A stretch of 64,000 nt of DNA from Epiperipatus broadwayi (GCA_028023455.1 JAQFVV010000017.1:6666098-6730097), one strand, 5' to 3'; counted from the first letter of the stretch, positions 50,356-61,904 are shown. A program made the numbers and translations. Notes: generated from the sequence alone by a model not told the origin.

Positions 50356-51500
50356 TTGAGTTGCCAAGTTAAGGCCCGGGGTAGCTGCCCCTCCTATCTC
50401 CCCCCTCTGATTGGCCTTCATAATATATAATGTCAAAAATATTCATAGTATGTGTATGAAAAAATAATAGTCAATTTGATTATAAAATGATTGTAAAACA
50501 TCTAAATCTAAAGTGATTTGTGCACTCTTTATCGTGTATTTTTTTAAAATATGTTTTTAAGATTTTAATGTTTTCTGTGATGCCATTTACATTTACATAA
50601 TTTGAATCAAATAATAGAATATTGAGAATTTAATTAATGATTTAATATAAAGAGATTATCATCTCATATTTAATATATAATTTTATGATTAACAAATCGT
50701 AATGCATATTTATTTGAAAAAATTTTTTGCCAGTTGATTATAGTCTATAATAAAGAAATAATTTTTTTTTTTTATATTTTAATATGATGTTGAATAGTTT
50801 TTCTATGATTTGATGCCGCTTTCTGGCATTAGGTTTTATGAAGATATTACCCATATTTAAATTTTAGAAAAGCTTTGAGCTTAATTTTTTTGCATAATCT
50901 TTTGCAAAAATTTTGTGGTAGTAACTATTTTCATTTTAGAAAAAGTAAAATTAATAAAATAGTAATTTTATGTAGAATAAATTATTTGTGGAAGGATTTT
51001 AAATTTATTAATATGTAAAGAAAAATATTAATTTGGAATATTTTAACATTAGAATAATATATAGCTTTATATTTATTTCATTGTAATAATTGAAATACAG
51101 ATATGCATGAATTAAATCAAATATGATACAGTTTGCATAAGAAAAGGTGTAAAAATTTCACAAGAGTTAATATTCAAATCTATTTTTTGGGTAAGAAAAG
51201 AGATTCTTCTTCCTGTAGCCTTTATATTTTACATATAATAACAAATTAAGATATCAAAATTTGCATGAATGAAATTAAGTTGCAAATATATACAACTATA
51301 ACCTAAATTTGGCATTATTTTATTTTCCTAAAGTAGAATAATTTTAATAACCCTGAGAAAGAAATATGATATTTAAATAATTAGTATAAATGTTTTAAAT
51401 ATATGTAACAAAGTTAGTTAAGCGTGCCAAATACAAGCATGTAAACGAATTAATAACTAGACACTCATATCAATGTTTAGAGAAAAACAATAAGTATTTT
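50356..51500. other. SRPK intron, plain sequence
   Basis: A short GC-rich start (aaggcccggggtagctgccc) after the tandem array, then AT-rich sequence without features. Confidence 0.45.
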
Positions 51501-53010
51501 GTCACAATATAGTATTTCATCCTGAATAGAGGTCTCATCAGATGAACCTGAAAATTAACTCCCTACATCGACATTGGTTATTTTACCAAAGCAGAGTCAT
51601 TACGTGCTATATTTTCAATAAACTTCGAAGAGACCAAATCATCATTTAAATATAATCAAACTAATACTTAAGCTAAACAAATAGTTGTAATGAATTAAAG
51701 CTTAAATGATAGAATCTATATAAGAAATAATGAAAGTATTAATACGAATAGTGATTTGTTCATTTCCCCAAAGTTATTAAACATAAGTAATTAATTGCCT
51801 TGTTAATATTATACTTCTTATAATCAAGTTATTATGAAAAGGCAACATATTGAAGTCAAAAGTTTTATAATGCTCTGAGCAGGCTTTCAGCAGATTACTG
51901 CCAGAATCATAGGGCTGTTTATAAAATTTAGAAGTTAGAAGTATGGCTATATATTTGGACATGGTTTGATATGTAAATGAAGCTTAATATGTAAATGCGG
52001 CATTTAAATGTTCCATTTTCTCTACAATGGAATGCATGAATTCTTTTTGTTGATAGAATGTGGATCCTTTGCGATGGCCATGTCTCTTTATATATTTTTT
52101 TCTGTCGTCTCTTTCGGCACAGATTGTTTCCAAATTGATGGAAGTGAAAGTGTGACCCATAGTGAGCTTATGATTGAGAAAGATTGATTTATATTCATTA
52201 TTCTGTTTGGCTCTGTTATACAAGTATGTATGCTGGGCAATTATCGTGGATCTATTTGCTCGAGGGTCACCTTAATATAAAGAACTGTAGGATGGATCAC
52301 TGCATGTGATTTTTTACGTGGCTTGGGGAGATGCTCAGCTATTATTTTGTCTTTTGAGTTATTTGGTGGATGGGGAAGATCTAAAGCTTATACTGTAAGT
52401 GTTAGATCTTTTATTTCGTAGATTTTTTGTAATCTTAGAGATGTATGGGCAGCTTATTCATGCTTTTGGCATAATATTTTCGTTTTTATTTGCATTGGTA
52501 TAAAATTTTCTGATTACCTTTATTAGCATGTTAGGATTATATCCAAGACTTATGAGATCATTGATGTAAGCATCAATGTTGTTCTTCCTGTCCGCCACAA
52601 GAAAGATTTGAAACCTGTGAGTTTGTGTTCTAACAGGACTCTTGACTTGAGGTGATGACTCCTCTTATTTGGTTAGGTTTTAAATTAATTTTAATTGTTT
52701 TTTTGGATGTATCATGATTTTTGTCTTCAATTTCCATAGTCCATTGTAGAAGCGATGTTTTTTCAAGATCCAGGCGTATATTGTCGATCTGATTTTCGAT
52801 GTACTTATAAACATGTCATCAACGTATCTCGGGTAGATGTCATTCAATGCAGAGTCTAAATATTTTGATAAAATATTAGTCTCACATTTTGAGCACAATG
52901 CTGCAAACTATTTAATTTAGTAGAAATCCCATAGGCCATCCACTCTCCATTTTGTAAAATTCTCTATTGGCTAATGCTATTATTTCAGTTTCACAAGTTG
53001 TTGAAGTGTG
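51500..53010 (-). mobile_element. Penelope-like element, RT and downstream domain, decayed
   Basis: Minus-strand reading. About 52955-52925 REFYKMESGWPMGF is the motif B block (FYKQ-x-x-G-x-x-MGSP). 52835-52815 YPRYVDDMFI is motif C, with the R-YVDD characteristic of Penelope-like RTs. A broken thumb follows (LEKTSLLQWTMEIEDK, then LGYNPNML). The last domain, 52223-51984, reads NEYKSIFLNHKLTMGHTF and ERDDRKKYIKRH, the C-terminal part of a GIY-YIG-like module. A hammerhead-like motif lies about 430 bases further on (51505-51550), where Penelope terminal repeats would carry one. Several frameshifts. Confidence 0.75.
51505..51550 (-). ncRNA. Hammerhead-like motif downstream of Penelope-like element
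   Basis: Minus strand CTGATGA (51541-51535), GACCT-ctattc-AGGAT as an imperfect stem II (CCT/AGG core) and GAAA (51518-51515). No clear stem III or cleavage triplet and no convincing stem I partner. Position fits a Penelope-type ribozyme, but the structure is incomplete. Confidence 0.35.
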
Positions 53011-53481
53011 AATTTGCTATTTTATTTAAGATTTAACAGTTAGCAGAAGATGGATTCATTTTATTGGTTTAAAAAAAATAGCAGTATGTGTTTTAACATT
53101 TGCAAGATTTTCACGCCTTTTTTTATTTAGAATCCATCATATGATTCTATTACAATTATTTAGATAGCGTAAATATAAACTGATACATACATATATAGTA
53201 TATAATAAATTATGGCTTAGATAATAAAAATTTTGACCAATTTTTGTACACTATATTTTTATTATGTAAGTAATACTTTTAACTTCATATGTGTAATACA
53301 GCTTAAATTTATTTTAAATAATTTTCTGAAAAGAATTATAATAGAGTAGAAAACTAGTTTAAATAAATGTTAAAATTTTTGTACAAGTTGTATTTAAACG
53401 TTTTGTTAAATTATAGTATTTGTTATATATATAATATTACAATAATATTCATTTATGATTTTTTTTGTTTTTAAATTCTAG
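53011..53481. other. SRPK intron end
   Basis: AT-rich, with the pyrimidine tract and ttctag acceptor at 53457-53481. No other feature. Confidence 0.55.
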
Positions 53482-53748
53482 TTAGTACTGCTCCTAGAGA
53501 CATGCGAACCACTGAAATTAATCCAAAAATGTCTAAAAATAAAAAAAAGAAACTGAAAAAAAAACAAAAACGACAGCAGGAATTATTAGAGAAGCAATTA
53601 CAGCAACTTCAGGAGCTAGATGAAGAGCAGAAAGAGACCACAAGAGAGCCATCTGATAACGATTCTGATGAAGAAAAAGAATGTAGCTTGGAAAGGAGCA
53701 ACATCCAAGAGGGTAGGCACAGCTCCCCAGACAACAATAATAGTCAGG
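53482..53748 (+). CDS. SRPK kinase, internal exon e (start of spacer insert)
   Basis: Two bases complete Val, then 88 residues follow. STAPRDMRTTEINPKMS leads into a lysine block (KNKKKKLKKKQKRQ), a Gln/Glu/Leu-rich predicted coiled coil, then an acidic Ser/Asp/Glu stretch ending in NSQ. VSTAP followed by KMSKNKKKKLKKKQKRQ is the signature of the SRPK spacer insert, which in characterised SRPKs splits the kinase lobes and governs chaperone binding and cytoplasmic retention. The acceptor is ttctag and the donor GTGAGT, with one base carried to the next exon. The open frame runs a few codons past the donor (to 53762), but the donor and the phase match to 63477 support ending at 53748. Confidence 0.95.
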
Positions 53749-54117
53749 GTGAGTCACCCTAAAGTAATATTTTTTCGAGGCACTTCCGTTTCACTTAAAA
53801 GTAGTTCATCTCTCATCTTCTAGCTATTGACGGCATTATCGGTATTTCTTTTTTAATTCTATCGAATAAATTTTATTTTCCCATATTAATTGGATTTTTT
53901 GATTTCAAAGGTTTCTTTGTTTACAATCAATAATAGATTTGATAATTAAGCAGTAAGTCACTGAGATTTTCATTAAGTACAAACATTACTCGTTTTTATT
54001 TGATACGATGAATTTAAGATAGCAGTTCTTACTATTTATGAACAATATGTAATATAGAGTACATTTGGCAATGGTTTAGCACAATAGTAGAAGGTCAGAT
54101 TCATGGATGTGGGATGA
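53749..54117. other. SRPK intron, plain sequence
   Basis: No recognised feature after the donor GTGAGT. Confidence 0.45.
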
Positions 54118-54500
54118 CAAACTCTCCACACAGTAGTACCACCCAGTGCAAGCCATAGTAATCAATGGATGCAGGAAGATTTGTGCATAATCCCTATTTA
54201 GTGCCTACTCATCCAATATCCCCAGGCTAGTTTCTAACTTGTGGATTTCATCAGTGAGGAGCATGGGATCTGAGAGCATTACACCTAGATCTTGAGATAT
54301 AATGCAATCCATCCAGCAGTCGCCTATTATCTTCTGGGGATATCAGATGATTCGGCACTAGATAGGGATTTTATGCACAAACCTTGCATCTATTGTTTAT
54401 TATGGCTTGCACTGAGTGGCATTACTGTATCGAGAGTTTGTACTATTTTAACAGCTTGTGTAAGCATAAGAAATGGTGATCATAAGATGTGGGGTCCTAG
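54118..54500. repeat. Family A fold-back element
   Basis: Left end caaactctccacacagtagt accacccagtgcaagcc, right end ggcttgcactgagtggcatt actgtatcgagagtttg, distal end ggtgatcataagatg. The right arm lacks its hammerhead. Confidence 0.85.
54219..54261 (-). ncRNA. Hammerhead-like motif, cleavage triplet changed
   Basis: Minus strand CTCCTCA, CTGATGA (54254-54248), a weak stem II, GAAA (54234-54231), CTAGCC, TGGGG. The core is complete, but GTC has become GCC, which is not a permitted NUH site. Confidence 0.62.
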
Positions 54501-55089
54501 CATCACTTCCGGTGTTGCTACTTTCAACGCTCGGCCTTTTTAGGAATTCGCGAGCAATAAAGCCATTAAAATATTTAAGACATAATATTGATTGTTAGAA
54601 TTTTAGAACAGTTTTCCTATATGAAAGAAATTTCAAAATAGCCATTATATATCCGTTAATTATTCAATCATTAGAAATAATAGAATTGCATTATGAAGTT
54701 AGATTATCCATTCTTAATCGCAATAAAAAATGTATGAAATATCACATTTTAATATTTTACTATTTAATGGAAAGAAAATAAATTTAATCTTAAAATTAAA
54801 TTTTTGTCATTTAATGGACAAGTAAACTTAGAGAATATATTTACGTATCTATGGTCATGTGCTTGCGGTTAAGAGAAAAGCACTGTTTATCTATACAAAT
54901 GAGATAGGCATGCTAATTACATGTATAGATATGTAGATTAATTATTTTTTAATAATCAATATATAGAGATAGCGCATAGGAAAAAGGCTTAAGTTTGATA
55001 ATAATAATTGGTTTTTAATCAATTAAATATCACGTGACTTCAGCGTACATATTATGGTTTTAGCAGCATACTTTTTCATCATCTCTGTG
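54501..55089. other. SRPK intron, plain sequence
   Basis: Starts with a short GC-richer piece (cacttccggtgttgctactt) of unknown origin. Otherwise AT-rich. Confidence 0.4.
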
Positions 55090-55161
55090 CCACTTACTAT
55101 AACGGATGCTAGATGATAGTCCTTAATAAGTCTCTTATCCTGTGCTATCCTATCCAATATC

Positions 55162-55203
55162 TCCAGACCAGTTTCAAGCTTACATCTTTTCATCAATGAG
55201 AAG
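55162..55203 (-). ncRNA. Hammerhead-like motif, decayed
   Basis: Minus strand CTTCTCA, TTGATGA (55196-55190; C3 lost), a diverged stem II ending CTT, GAAA (55175-55172), CTGGTC, TGGAGA. Stem I still pairs over six positions, with one mismatch. Confidence 0.5.
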
Positions 55204-55897
55204 TTTTGGAAAGTGTATATTTGAGCCTTGAACGTTTCCTACTGGTATTTAGATTAGAATCTTTCAGATTAAAAAAATTGCAGATTGGCTCTTGCTATGA
55301 ATAATATTTTTTTAAGCCACTAAACATCACATGATTACCATTTCCTACGTTTATGCAATCTGTTAAAACATGCAAAACTTTCCGTATAGTAGTGCCACCC
55401 AATGCATATCAGAGTAATCAGTGGATGCAAGAAGGTTTGTGCATAAAGCCCTATCTAGTGCCTACTCATCCAACATCCCCAGACTTGTGACTTTCATCAA
55501 TGAGAAACCTTGGATCTGAAAGCACTGCACCTAGATCTTGGGATCTAATGCAACCCTCTAGCAATCACCTTTTACCTTTTTAGGTAACTACAAAGCCTCA
55601 AGTCCAAAATGAAAACACAATAATGTTTTCAATCCAAGCTCATTCACTTGTATAATCATACAGATCTGAATCAAATTCAGGATCTATACATTTTGGTGTC
55701 TTTGGGTCTTTAATAACCATAGTCATCATCACCCCATTGGGCAGAATTGATATTAAACCACTAAACATCACATGATCACCATTTCCTAGGCTTACACAAG
55801 CTGTTAAAACAGAGGCAAAAACTCTCCATACAGTAGTGCAACCCATTGTAAGCCAGAGTAATCAACTGATGCAAGAACATTTGTGCATAAATCCAAG

Positions 55898-55941
55898 CCC
55901 CCTCATTGATGAAGCCACAAGCTAGAAACTAGTCTGGGGAT
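55898..55941 (+). ncRNA. Hammerhead-like motif, core C to T
   Basis: CCCCTCA, TTGATGA (55906-55912), AGC-CACAA-GCT, GAAA (55925-55928), CTAGTC, TGGGG. Only C3 and one stem II base differ from the family consensus. Inactive if the C3 rule holds. Confidence 0.58.
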
Positions 55942-56055
55942 ATTGGATGAGTAGGCTCTAAATAGGGTTTTATGCACGAACATTCTTGCATCCATTAATG
56001 TCTCTGGCTTGTGCTGGGTAGCACTTCTGTATGGAGAGTTTTGCCTCTGTTTTAA

Positions 56056-56559
56056 TGAGTTTTTTTATAGTGTTAATTTAATATCATTTGAAGATATTCT
56101 CAAAACTAATAGTAAATAACTTTCTTTTCTTTTTTTTTTTAATAACTTTTTTGAATTGATAGTTTAAATAATAATATTGGTTTAATTAATATTCACCTCT
56201 CTTATTTCTTTATCTTTCTTTAACAGCATCACCATTCTTTTAATGTAATTTGACCATTTATAAAATTCTTCCGAATTGTTTTGTAAATTATATATAAATA
56301 ATTTAACCATCTATTCAATATGGACTGACAAACTGGAATTGAAATATATGACAATCAATGATGATGTAGTTGATTTTCTCAACACGGACTTGTTAAGTAA
56401 AGAATAATCACCTTAAATGGTGATAATAGTCCAACCAAATTATTTCCTTAAAAAAGTTGTCAATTGTAAATTATCTGATTGATTAATAGCGGGCATCCAC
56501 AAATTAGTACGTCTGCAAGTGCAATTTATCATCATCTTATTGTATGATTTTCAAAAGGG
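56056..56559. other. SRPK intron, plain sequence
   Basis: No readable domain. Possibly the trailing 3' part of the LINE fragment below. Confidence 0.4.
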
Positions 56560-57560
56560 AGTGTTCATGGAATATGAAAGATACCATTGTCTGACTTTAT
56601 ATTTCAAAATTTCAGACCATATGTAACATCTCATGAAACTTATGACCAATGATCTATCAAAACTGATGTGTTTATCACATTAGAAAGCCACCGTGTGGAT
56701 GATGTTTTATTTTTTTCTTAATAACAGATTTTTCTATGGTGTTGGAGGATCTCTTCATTATATGTCTGAAATATGCCATTATATCATCTTAGTAACATAA
56801 GCACCTTAGTTTGAGGGTCAGTATAAGGAAATAGAATATCCTCTGATTTCACCATATCTAAAATTCATCCATCCCGTTTTAGTCAGATTTTTTTGAATGT
56901 CCATGTTTTGGTTGCCTAAGTAGCAATTAGAAAATTTAGATAATTGAACAATTTTTAGTTTGATGTTCTTGAAATAGTTCAGTCTTTCCATATTTTAAAT
57001 AGTTTGTTGTGCTGTTATTACTAAACGTAATTGTTCTGATGTTTGCTATTCACTTTTTTCATCATTGATTGTGGTGGAATTGTGCATTTCTTGTTCACAT
57101 TAGTGATTATTGATTATTGGGGAAATCCAGGTATTCAAATTTATTTACATTTCACGAACTTATAGCACTTCTTGGAGGGAGGGGTGGGGGAATATGTTGG
57201 CATGACCTGCAATTATGTCTTAATAGTTTTTAAGGTATTTATTTCAAAACCATACTATTTATTTTCCTCTGATAGCATTTTCACGATATTTATGAACTTC
57301 CTGTCAGCATCAAATATCAGAATGTTGTTATTATTATAGACATTTAAAAAAATGGAAGGAACACAACTATGTCTAATTCCTGCCTGCACCTTAAATTCTG
57401 ATGGATATGTTTTTTTTTATTTTCGGATGAGTTATTTCAGATACAAATATGTCCTCAAATCTAAGAGTATCGCCCATTATTTCTTCCAGTTTTATTGTCT
57501 CAAAACCTTCTTTCTAATCTATAAAGTATATGTATTTTTTAACTTTTATATTTCCTAGCT
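56560..57560 (-). mobile_element. LINE RT to C-terminus fragment, decayed
   Basis: Minus strand about 57400-57290 reads FKVQAGIRHSCVPSIFLNVY, corresponding to RT motif B (V-x-x-GVRQGC-x-LSP-x-LF), with downstream ILIFDADRKFI. Near 56790-56700 DDIMAYFRHIMKRSSNTIEK resembles the GH-x-x-R block of LINE C-termini. Many stops. Clade not determined. Confidence 0.5.
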
Positions 57561-57994
57561 TTCTCAATAATCTTATGAATTTTTAAATGTGATAATATGT
57601 TGGACTATTTCCATCATCTATCAATAAATGTTGAATGTATAGAAAACTTTATTTAATATTTTTAAATACAAATAATTTATTAATAGTAATACACAAATAG
57701 ACAACACAGGTTAATAATTACACAATGTTTCAAGGAGTAGTATTCTCCACTCTTCTTCAGATATTGCTAGCCTGACCAGTGACAGAAAATTCAAGGAAGC
57801 TGCTCATATGACAATGGCAGTCCTATAAGTCAACTCAATGTGGCAATGCACAGTGTATGGAAACCTCTAATTAACCTTCTCTTAGAAAATTTTTTGAAAA
57901 AGTCTCTAACTAACCTTGCTCTTGGAAAAAAAAAATTGAAAGAAACAGAAGGATTTGAACCAAGCTCATATATAAATATAAGAAAGTTCTAGTA

Positions 57995-58325
57995 TTAAAC
58001 AAGGCAAAACTCTCCATATAGTAGTGCCATCTTGTGCCAACCAGAGTAATCAATAGATACCAGAAGGCTTGTGCATAAAATCCCCATCTGAGAGCACTGC
58101 ACGTAGATCCAAGGCTCCTCACTGACGAAGGCCACAAGCCAGAAACTAGCCTGGGGATATTGGATGAATAGTCACTAGATGGGGATTTTATGCACAAACC
58201 TTCTTGGTATCCATTGATTACTCTGGTTGGCACAGGGTGGCACTACTGTATGGAGAGTTTTGCCTTGGTTAATAATTATGTCCTAGTATAAGAGATGGTG
58301 ATTATGTGATGTTTAGTGGTTTAAA
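57995..58325. repeat. Family A compact palindrome
   Basis: Ends caaggcaaaactctccatat and tatggagagttttgccttg are inverted complements; arms continue with gtgccaaccagagtaatcaa. The distal end ggtgattatgtgatgttta follows. The insertion splits the composite SINE. Confidence 0.85.
58115..58157 (+). ncRNA. Hammerhead-like motif with compensated stem II, triplet changed
   Basis: CTCCTCA, CTGACGA (58122-58128; position 7 free), stem II GGC-CACAA-GCC where other copies have AGC/GCT (both partners changed), GAAA, CTAGCC, TGGGG. The GCC triplet should prevent cleavage. Confidence 0.65.
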
Positions 58326-58343
58326 GTTCTACTATCTGTTGCC

Positions 58344-58655
58344 TTTGACGCAATAGCTCAGTTGGTTAATGCCTTTGCCTTAAATTCAATATTCGGGAAT
58401 CTAAAGGTTCAACTCTTATGTGAAGACTGTCACTGGTCAGGCCAGCAACACCTGAAGAAGTGTGGAGAATAATACTACTTAAAACATTGTGTAATTTACT
58501 AACCTGTGTTGTCTATTTATGTGTTATTACTAACAAGTTGTTTGTATTTGAAAAGTTTAAAACTTTCTTTACATTCAATATTTACTGATAGATGGTAGAA
58601 ACAGTCCTTCATATTATTACATCTAATATACCATCATCACAAACAAACCTTCAGG
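58344..58655 (+). mobile_element. tRNA-derived SINE
   Basis: The head has an RNA polymerase III A box TAGCTCAGTTGG (58354-58365) and B box GGTTCAACTC (58406-58415), spaced as in tRNAs but without a good anticodon stem. The body follows (gtcactggtcaggccagcaa cacctgaagaag ... aaacattgtgtaattta). The 3' end ccatcatcacaaacaaacct tcagg is shared with the hairpin element at 45838-46115. Confidence 0.75.
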
Positions 58656-59038
58656 TAAATATGATGAATTTTTAATATATATTCTTTTATTCCTCATAAA
58701 TCCTACTATTGATGGAATATTTGTGAAAGAATGAATAATGTCTTTAGTTGTTCATTAATTATGTTGTATATTATTTTTCATGTATAAGAAATTAAGGCTG
58801 TTATTCTATAGTCACCCTTATGAAGTGAAACAAAGATTGAGCAATAGTATTCTTTTGTCCATGTTCTGGATCTGAAAATCCTTTGACAAAGTTGATGGAT
58901 AATTTTGTTTTCCTGTCATATATCTTTATGATTTCAGTTGTTATCCCAACTATACCAAAAATATTTCTGCGTTTTCAACCTCTATATAGTTCAAAAAATA
59001 AATACATACAAAGTATCTAGCTTGCTTTCAACTACTAG
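58656..59038. other. SRPK intron, plain sequence
   Basis: No recognised feature. Confidence 0.4.
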
Positions 59039-60300
59039 TCATAAATGTAGCACTGATTGTAAGCAGGGCTTGTGATGTTTATAAGAGCATAACCAAAAAT
59101 AGAGAATTTGCGTAATATTTGAATTGCAAATAAGTTTGTTCAGATGAGCCACTTTTTTGTCAGGAGGGCACAGGATTCTTTTTTTGTTGATAGCATGGCT
59201 ACTTTTGGCAGTATGCCAGGCCTTCTTCATTTTCCGCTTGTCATCATTACATTGAGAACAGATGATGCCAGCAGATTTAAGTTCAAAGCTGTGTCTGAGT
59301 TTGGATTTGTGCTCAAAGAAAATGGATTTAGCTTCAAAGTGCACTTGTGCTCAATTATATAAGTATCGCGCAATGCGAGTGGCTAAGTTGGCCCATAATT
59401 TATCATAATAAACTGCATGACAAGGTATGGCGCATCTAATTTTTTATACCACTTTGAGATTTGACCTCAGAAGGCAGTTTGTCCCTGGCATTGTTAATCA
59501 GATAACTCAATACGGGAGGAGTACAAAGGCTAACTTGGTTATTAACAGCATAGATTAATCAAATGTTGTAACCCCGGTTATATATAGCTTTATCCATTTC
59601 TGATTTAAGAATACCCGGCTCTTTATCATTTTCTTCAATTGCTTTCTACATACATACAGTTGGCATGGGTTAAAGATGATAACACTATTTCTTTATATTG
59701 AGGTGTTATGTTATAATGCTTCTTTAAGAATTTTTAATTATTTATTTTTTGACTTTGGCTTTGCAAGAGAAGTATCATATATTTCTGATAATTCATTTCC
59801 ATTATTTTGCTGCAATTTCACGCAAATTTCCATGTAAGAATAAATTTTGTTTCATTTTATGGGACTATAAACTGTCCCGAAAGCGCTTGGCGGTAACTTT
59901 TGATAATTTTACGTACATTGAATAGCTTCATTATCTGTGCACAGAGCCCATATATATATTAATTGATTTCAAACGCTAATGAAGTAAAGCCTTAACTATT
60001 TCATTTTATAATAATTTTCTGCAGTCTTTCCGCTTTATGACACAAAATTATTTTTTGCTGAGCCTCAGTCAAATCACGATTTGTTCATTCTGAGCCTAAC
60101 TGTTTCTGAGACCCCTTTTTTAATTATCATCAGTCCATGGTTTGTTGCATTCTTAATCAATATTAGATTGATTTACTTGCTTAAAGGTGTTCAGGGAGTT
60201 TTGATTTTTCTGATCATTAAAGTTTGATAATATTTTAAAATAAAATCATTGGAGGGAACTGGCGACAAAAGTTTTACCAATTGATCAATAAAAGTCGTAA
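59039..60300 (-). mobile_element. Penelope-like element, C-terminal remnant
   Basis: The minus strand frame 59344-59039 reads EAKSIFFEHKSKLRHSFELK, then CSQCNDDKRKMKKAWHTAKS, closely parallel to the C-terminal domain of the element at 51500-53010 (NEYKSIFLNHKLTMGHTF; ERDDRKK). Upstream broken frames include LWANLATRIARYL and LSEIYDTSLAKPKSK. No RT core is readable. A second member of the same family, separately decayed. Confidence 0.6.
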
Positions 60301-60944
60301 AACATAATTGAATCTAACGTATGATCATTGACCTATCTTTTACCCAAGATCAAACAATGTTAATGATAACACTAGAAGTAAATGCACACAATTTGGCTTT
60401 TTTATTTATAATTAATTAATAATTTCAGTTAATTATAAACAGAAACTGAATTTTGAAAATTAATGCAATGTGAGCAGTAAGTTTTAGATTATATGTATTT
60501 AAAAAATGTCATGAGGAATAAAATGGTGCTTTCTGCATTTTCCCTAAAACCTCTAATTTTCATTATTATTATAAAGGTTTGTGTTTGTTATTTCTCTCCA
60601 ATTTTAAGTATTGCAAATAAATTAAACATATAAAAATAGGCACAGTATTATTTTTCTCAATTAGTTTATTATAAAAGCAACAGGATGAATGCTGACTAAA
60701 GATGAAATTAGCATGCATACTGCTTACATAAGCAGTGTACGAATATAAATTAAGCCAATGCATTATCAAGTTTGATTAATCTATATTTTACGTTAATGTT
60801 AGTGATTTATTGCAAACACATCATGTAATTCACTTTTTTTAAAGAGAAAGAAAAATTCTGCCATGTTTTGAGTTCATTTAAAATAGCATCGAAATAGAAA
60901 TATTTTTAAACACATTCCATCTTTTATTTACTTTTAATTATAAA
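60301..60944. other. SRPK intron, plain sequence
   Basis: No recognised feature. Confidence 0.4.
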
Positions 60945-61660
60945 TTTATTAAACGCACGTTGATTACGTAAGTAATATTTACCGAGGCTGTAACCTCGAG
61001 AATATGCATGTAAAATACGATAGTAGGGACCTCTACAGGTGTTTAACCACAAGCTTACGCTATGGAAGAAAAGAGGGGAACCTTCTTTACTTCAACCTAC
61101 TTTCTATTTAAATAGGTGAAGCTGAAGCGGTTAGAACTGCGAGCGTGAAGCTATTCAATACTTCACTGATTAAGTCCACATTTCTTATTACACATTAATA
61201 CTCGCGAAATCTCGATTTACAACGAGTAAGCTTGTGGTTAAACACCTGCAGAGGTCCCTACTATTGCATTTTACACGCATATTCTCGAGGTTACAGCCTC
61301 GGTAAAAATGACTTATGTAATCAACGTGTGTTTAATAAATTTATAATTACAACTTTAAATTACTGTAATAGATTTCTAACTATAAAATCTTTCCATTGAC
61401 TCATTGTAAATCGAAAGATTTCGCGAGTATTAATGTGTAATAAGAAATGTGGACTTAATCAGTGAAGTATTGAATAGCTTCACGCTCACAGATCTAACCG
61501 CTTCAGCTTCACCTATTTAAATAGAAAGTAGGTTGAAGTAAAGAAGGTTCCCCTCTTTTCTTCCATAGCGTAAGCTTGTGGTTAAACACCTGTAGAGGTC
61601 CCTACTATCGCATTTTACACTCATATTCCCGAGGTTACAGCCTCGGTAAATATTATTTAC
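60945..61660. repeat. Family C nested inverted repeats
   Basis: Three family C units: 60980-61068 (inverted), 61228-61302 (direct), 61563-61650 (direct). The first and second form a palindrome with long ends (aaatttattaaacgcacgtt gattacgtaag versus cttatgtaatcaacgtgtg tttaataaattt). The first and third form a larger one of about 250-bp arms (cctctacaggtgtttaaccac; gaagaaaagaggggaacctt; aagtccacatttcttattac; tactcgcgaaatc). So one arm is shared by two alternative cruciforms. More GC-rich than the surroundings, non-coding. Confidence 0.85.
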
Positions 61661-61848
61661 TTTTAATGTAAATGAGACAATTGAATCTACATTGGCGAAT
61701 GCCTTAAAGAATTGCATTTAATTTTTTTATACTTTTCTTACTATCTACAAATATCTCTTTTTAAACCCAGACTTTCAAGTTAGGCATCCACTTCATCTTA
61801 CATAACTGATACACATGACCACATACATTCGAAAAAAGATAAATGAAC

Positions 61849-61904
61849 TCCATATATGTATTTCGTGCTGAGCTAGCGTTCCTCAGTTGTTCCAAATCAT
61901 CTCC
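61849..61904 (-). ncRNA. Hammerhead-like motif, left arm, decayed
   Basis: Minus strand CTGAGGA (61886-61880) with position 7 G allowed, a weak stem II ending in CAGCAC, GAAA (61864-61861), TACATATA. Stem I proximal CAA/TGG is partly lost. Confidence 0.5.

Larger units (their letters stand above)
55090..56055. repeat. Cluster of three family A elements
   Basis: 55090-55370 is a diverged left arm. 55374-55800 is a full single arm (caaaactttccgtatagtag to catcacatgatcaccattt). 55805-56055 is a compact palindrome with excellent ends (agaggcaaaaactctccata versus tatggagagttttgcctct). Hammerhead-like motifs are at 55162-55203 (minus) and 55898-55941 (plus). Confidence 0.85.
57596..58655. repeat. 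Composite fold-back: tRNA-headed SINE, inverted copy, and a family A insert
   Basis: Outer arms 57596-57790 and 58425-58640 are inverted relatives (tattggac tatttccatcatc; gtgttgtctatttatgtgtt; aaacattgtgtaat; tcactggtcagg). Between them a family A palindrome (57995-58325) has inserted. The right arm belongs to a SINE whose head is at 58346. A GAAAC hairpin with CTGAAGA precedes gaaacattgtg in each arm. Confidence 0.75.

Noticed and set aside
53533-53757. Minus-strand open frame of 74 codons
   Set aside because: Antisense shadow of SRPK exon e; its Ser/Phe/Leu composition is the complement of the Lys/Glu-rich exon.
58346-58420. Functional tRNA gene
   Set aside because: A and B boxes are present, but acceptor and anticodon stems do not pair. 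Better read as a SINE head.
58425-58500. CTGAAGA...GAAAC in the SINE body as a hammerhead (position 7 is free, so CTGAAGA is allowed)
   Set aside because: The second core strand is AAAA here and GAAA only in the inverted copy near 57.75 kb. The downstream strand does not pair with the upstream one to give stem I, and the triplet is not convincing.
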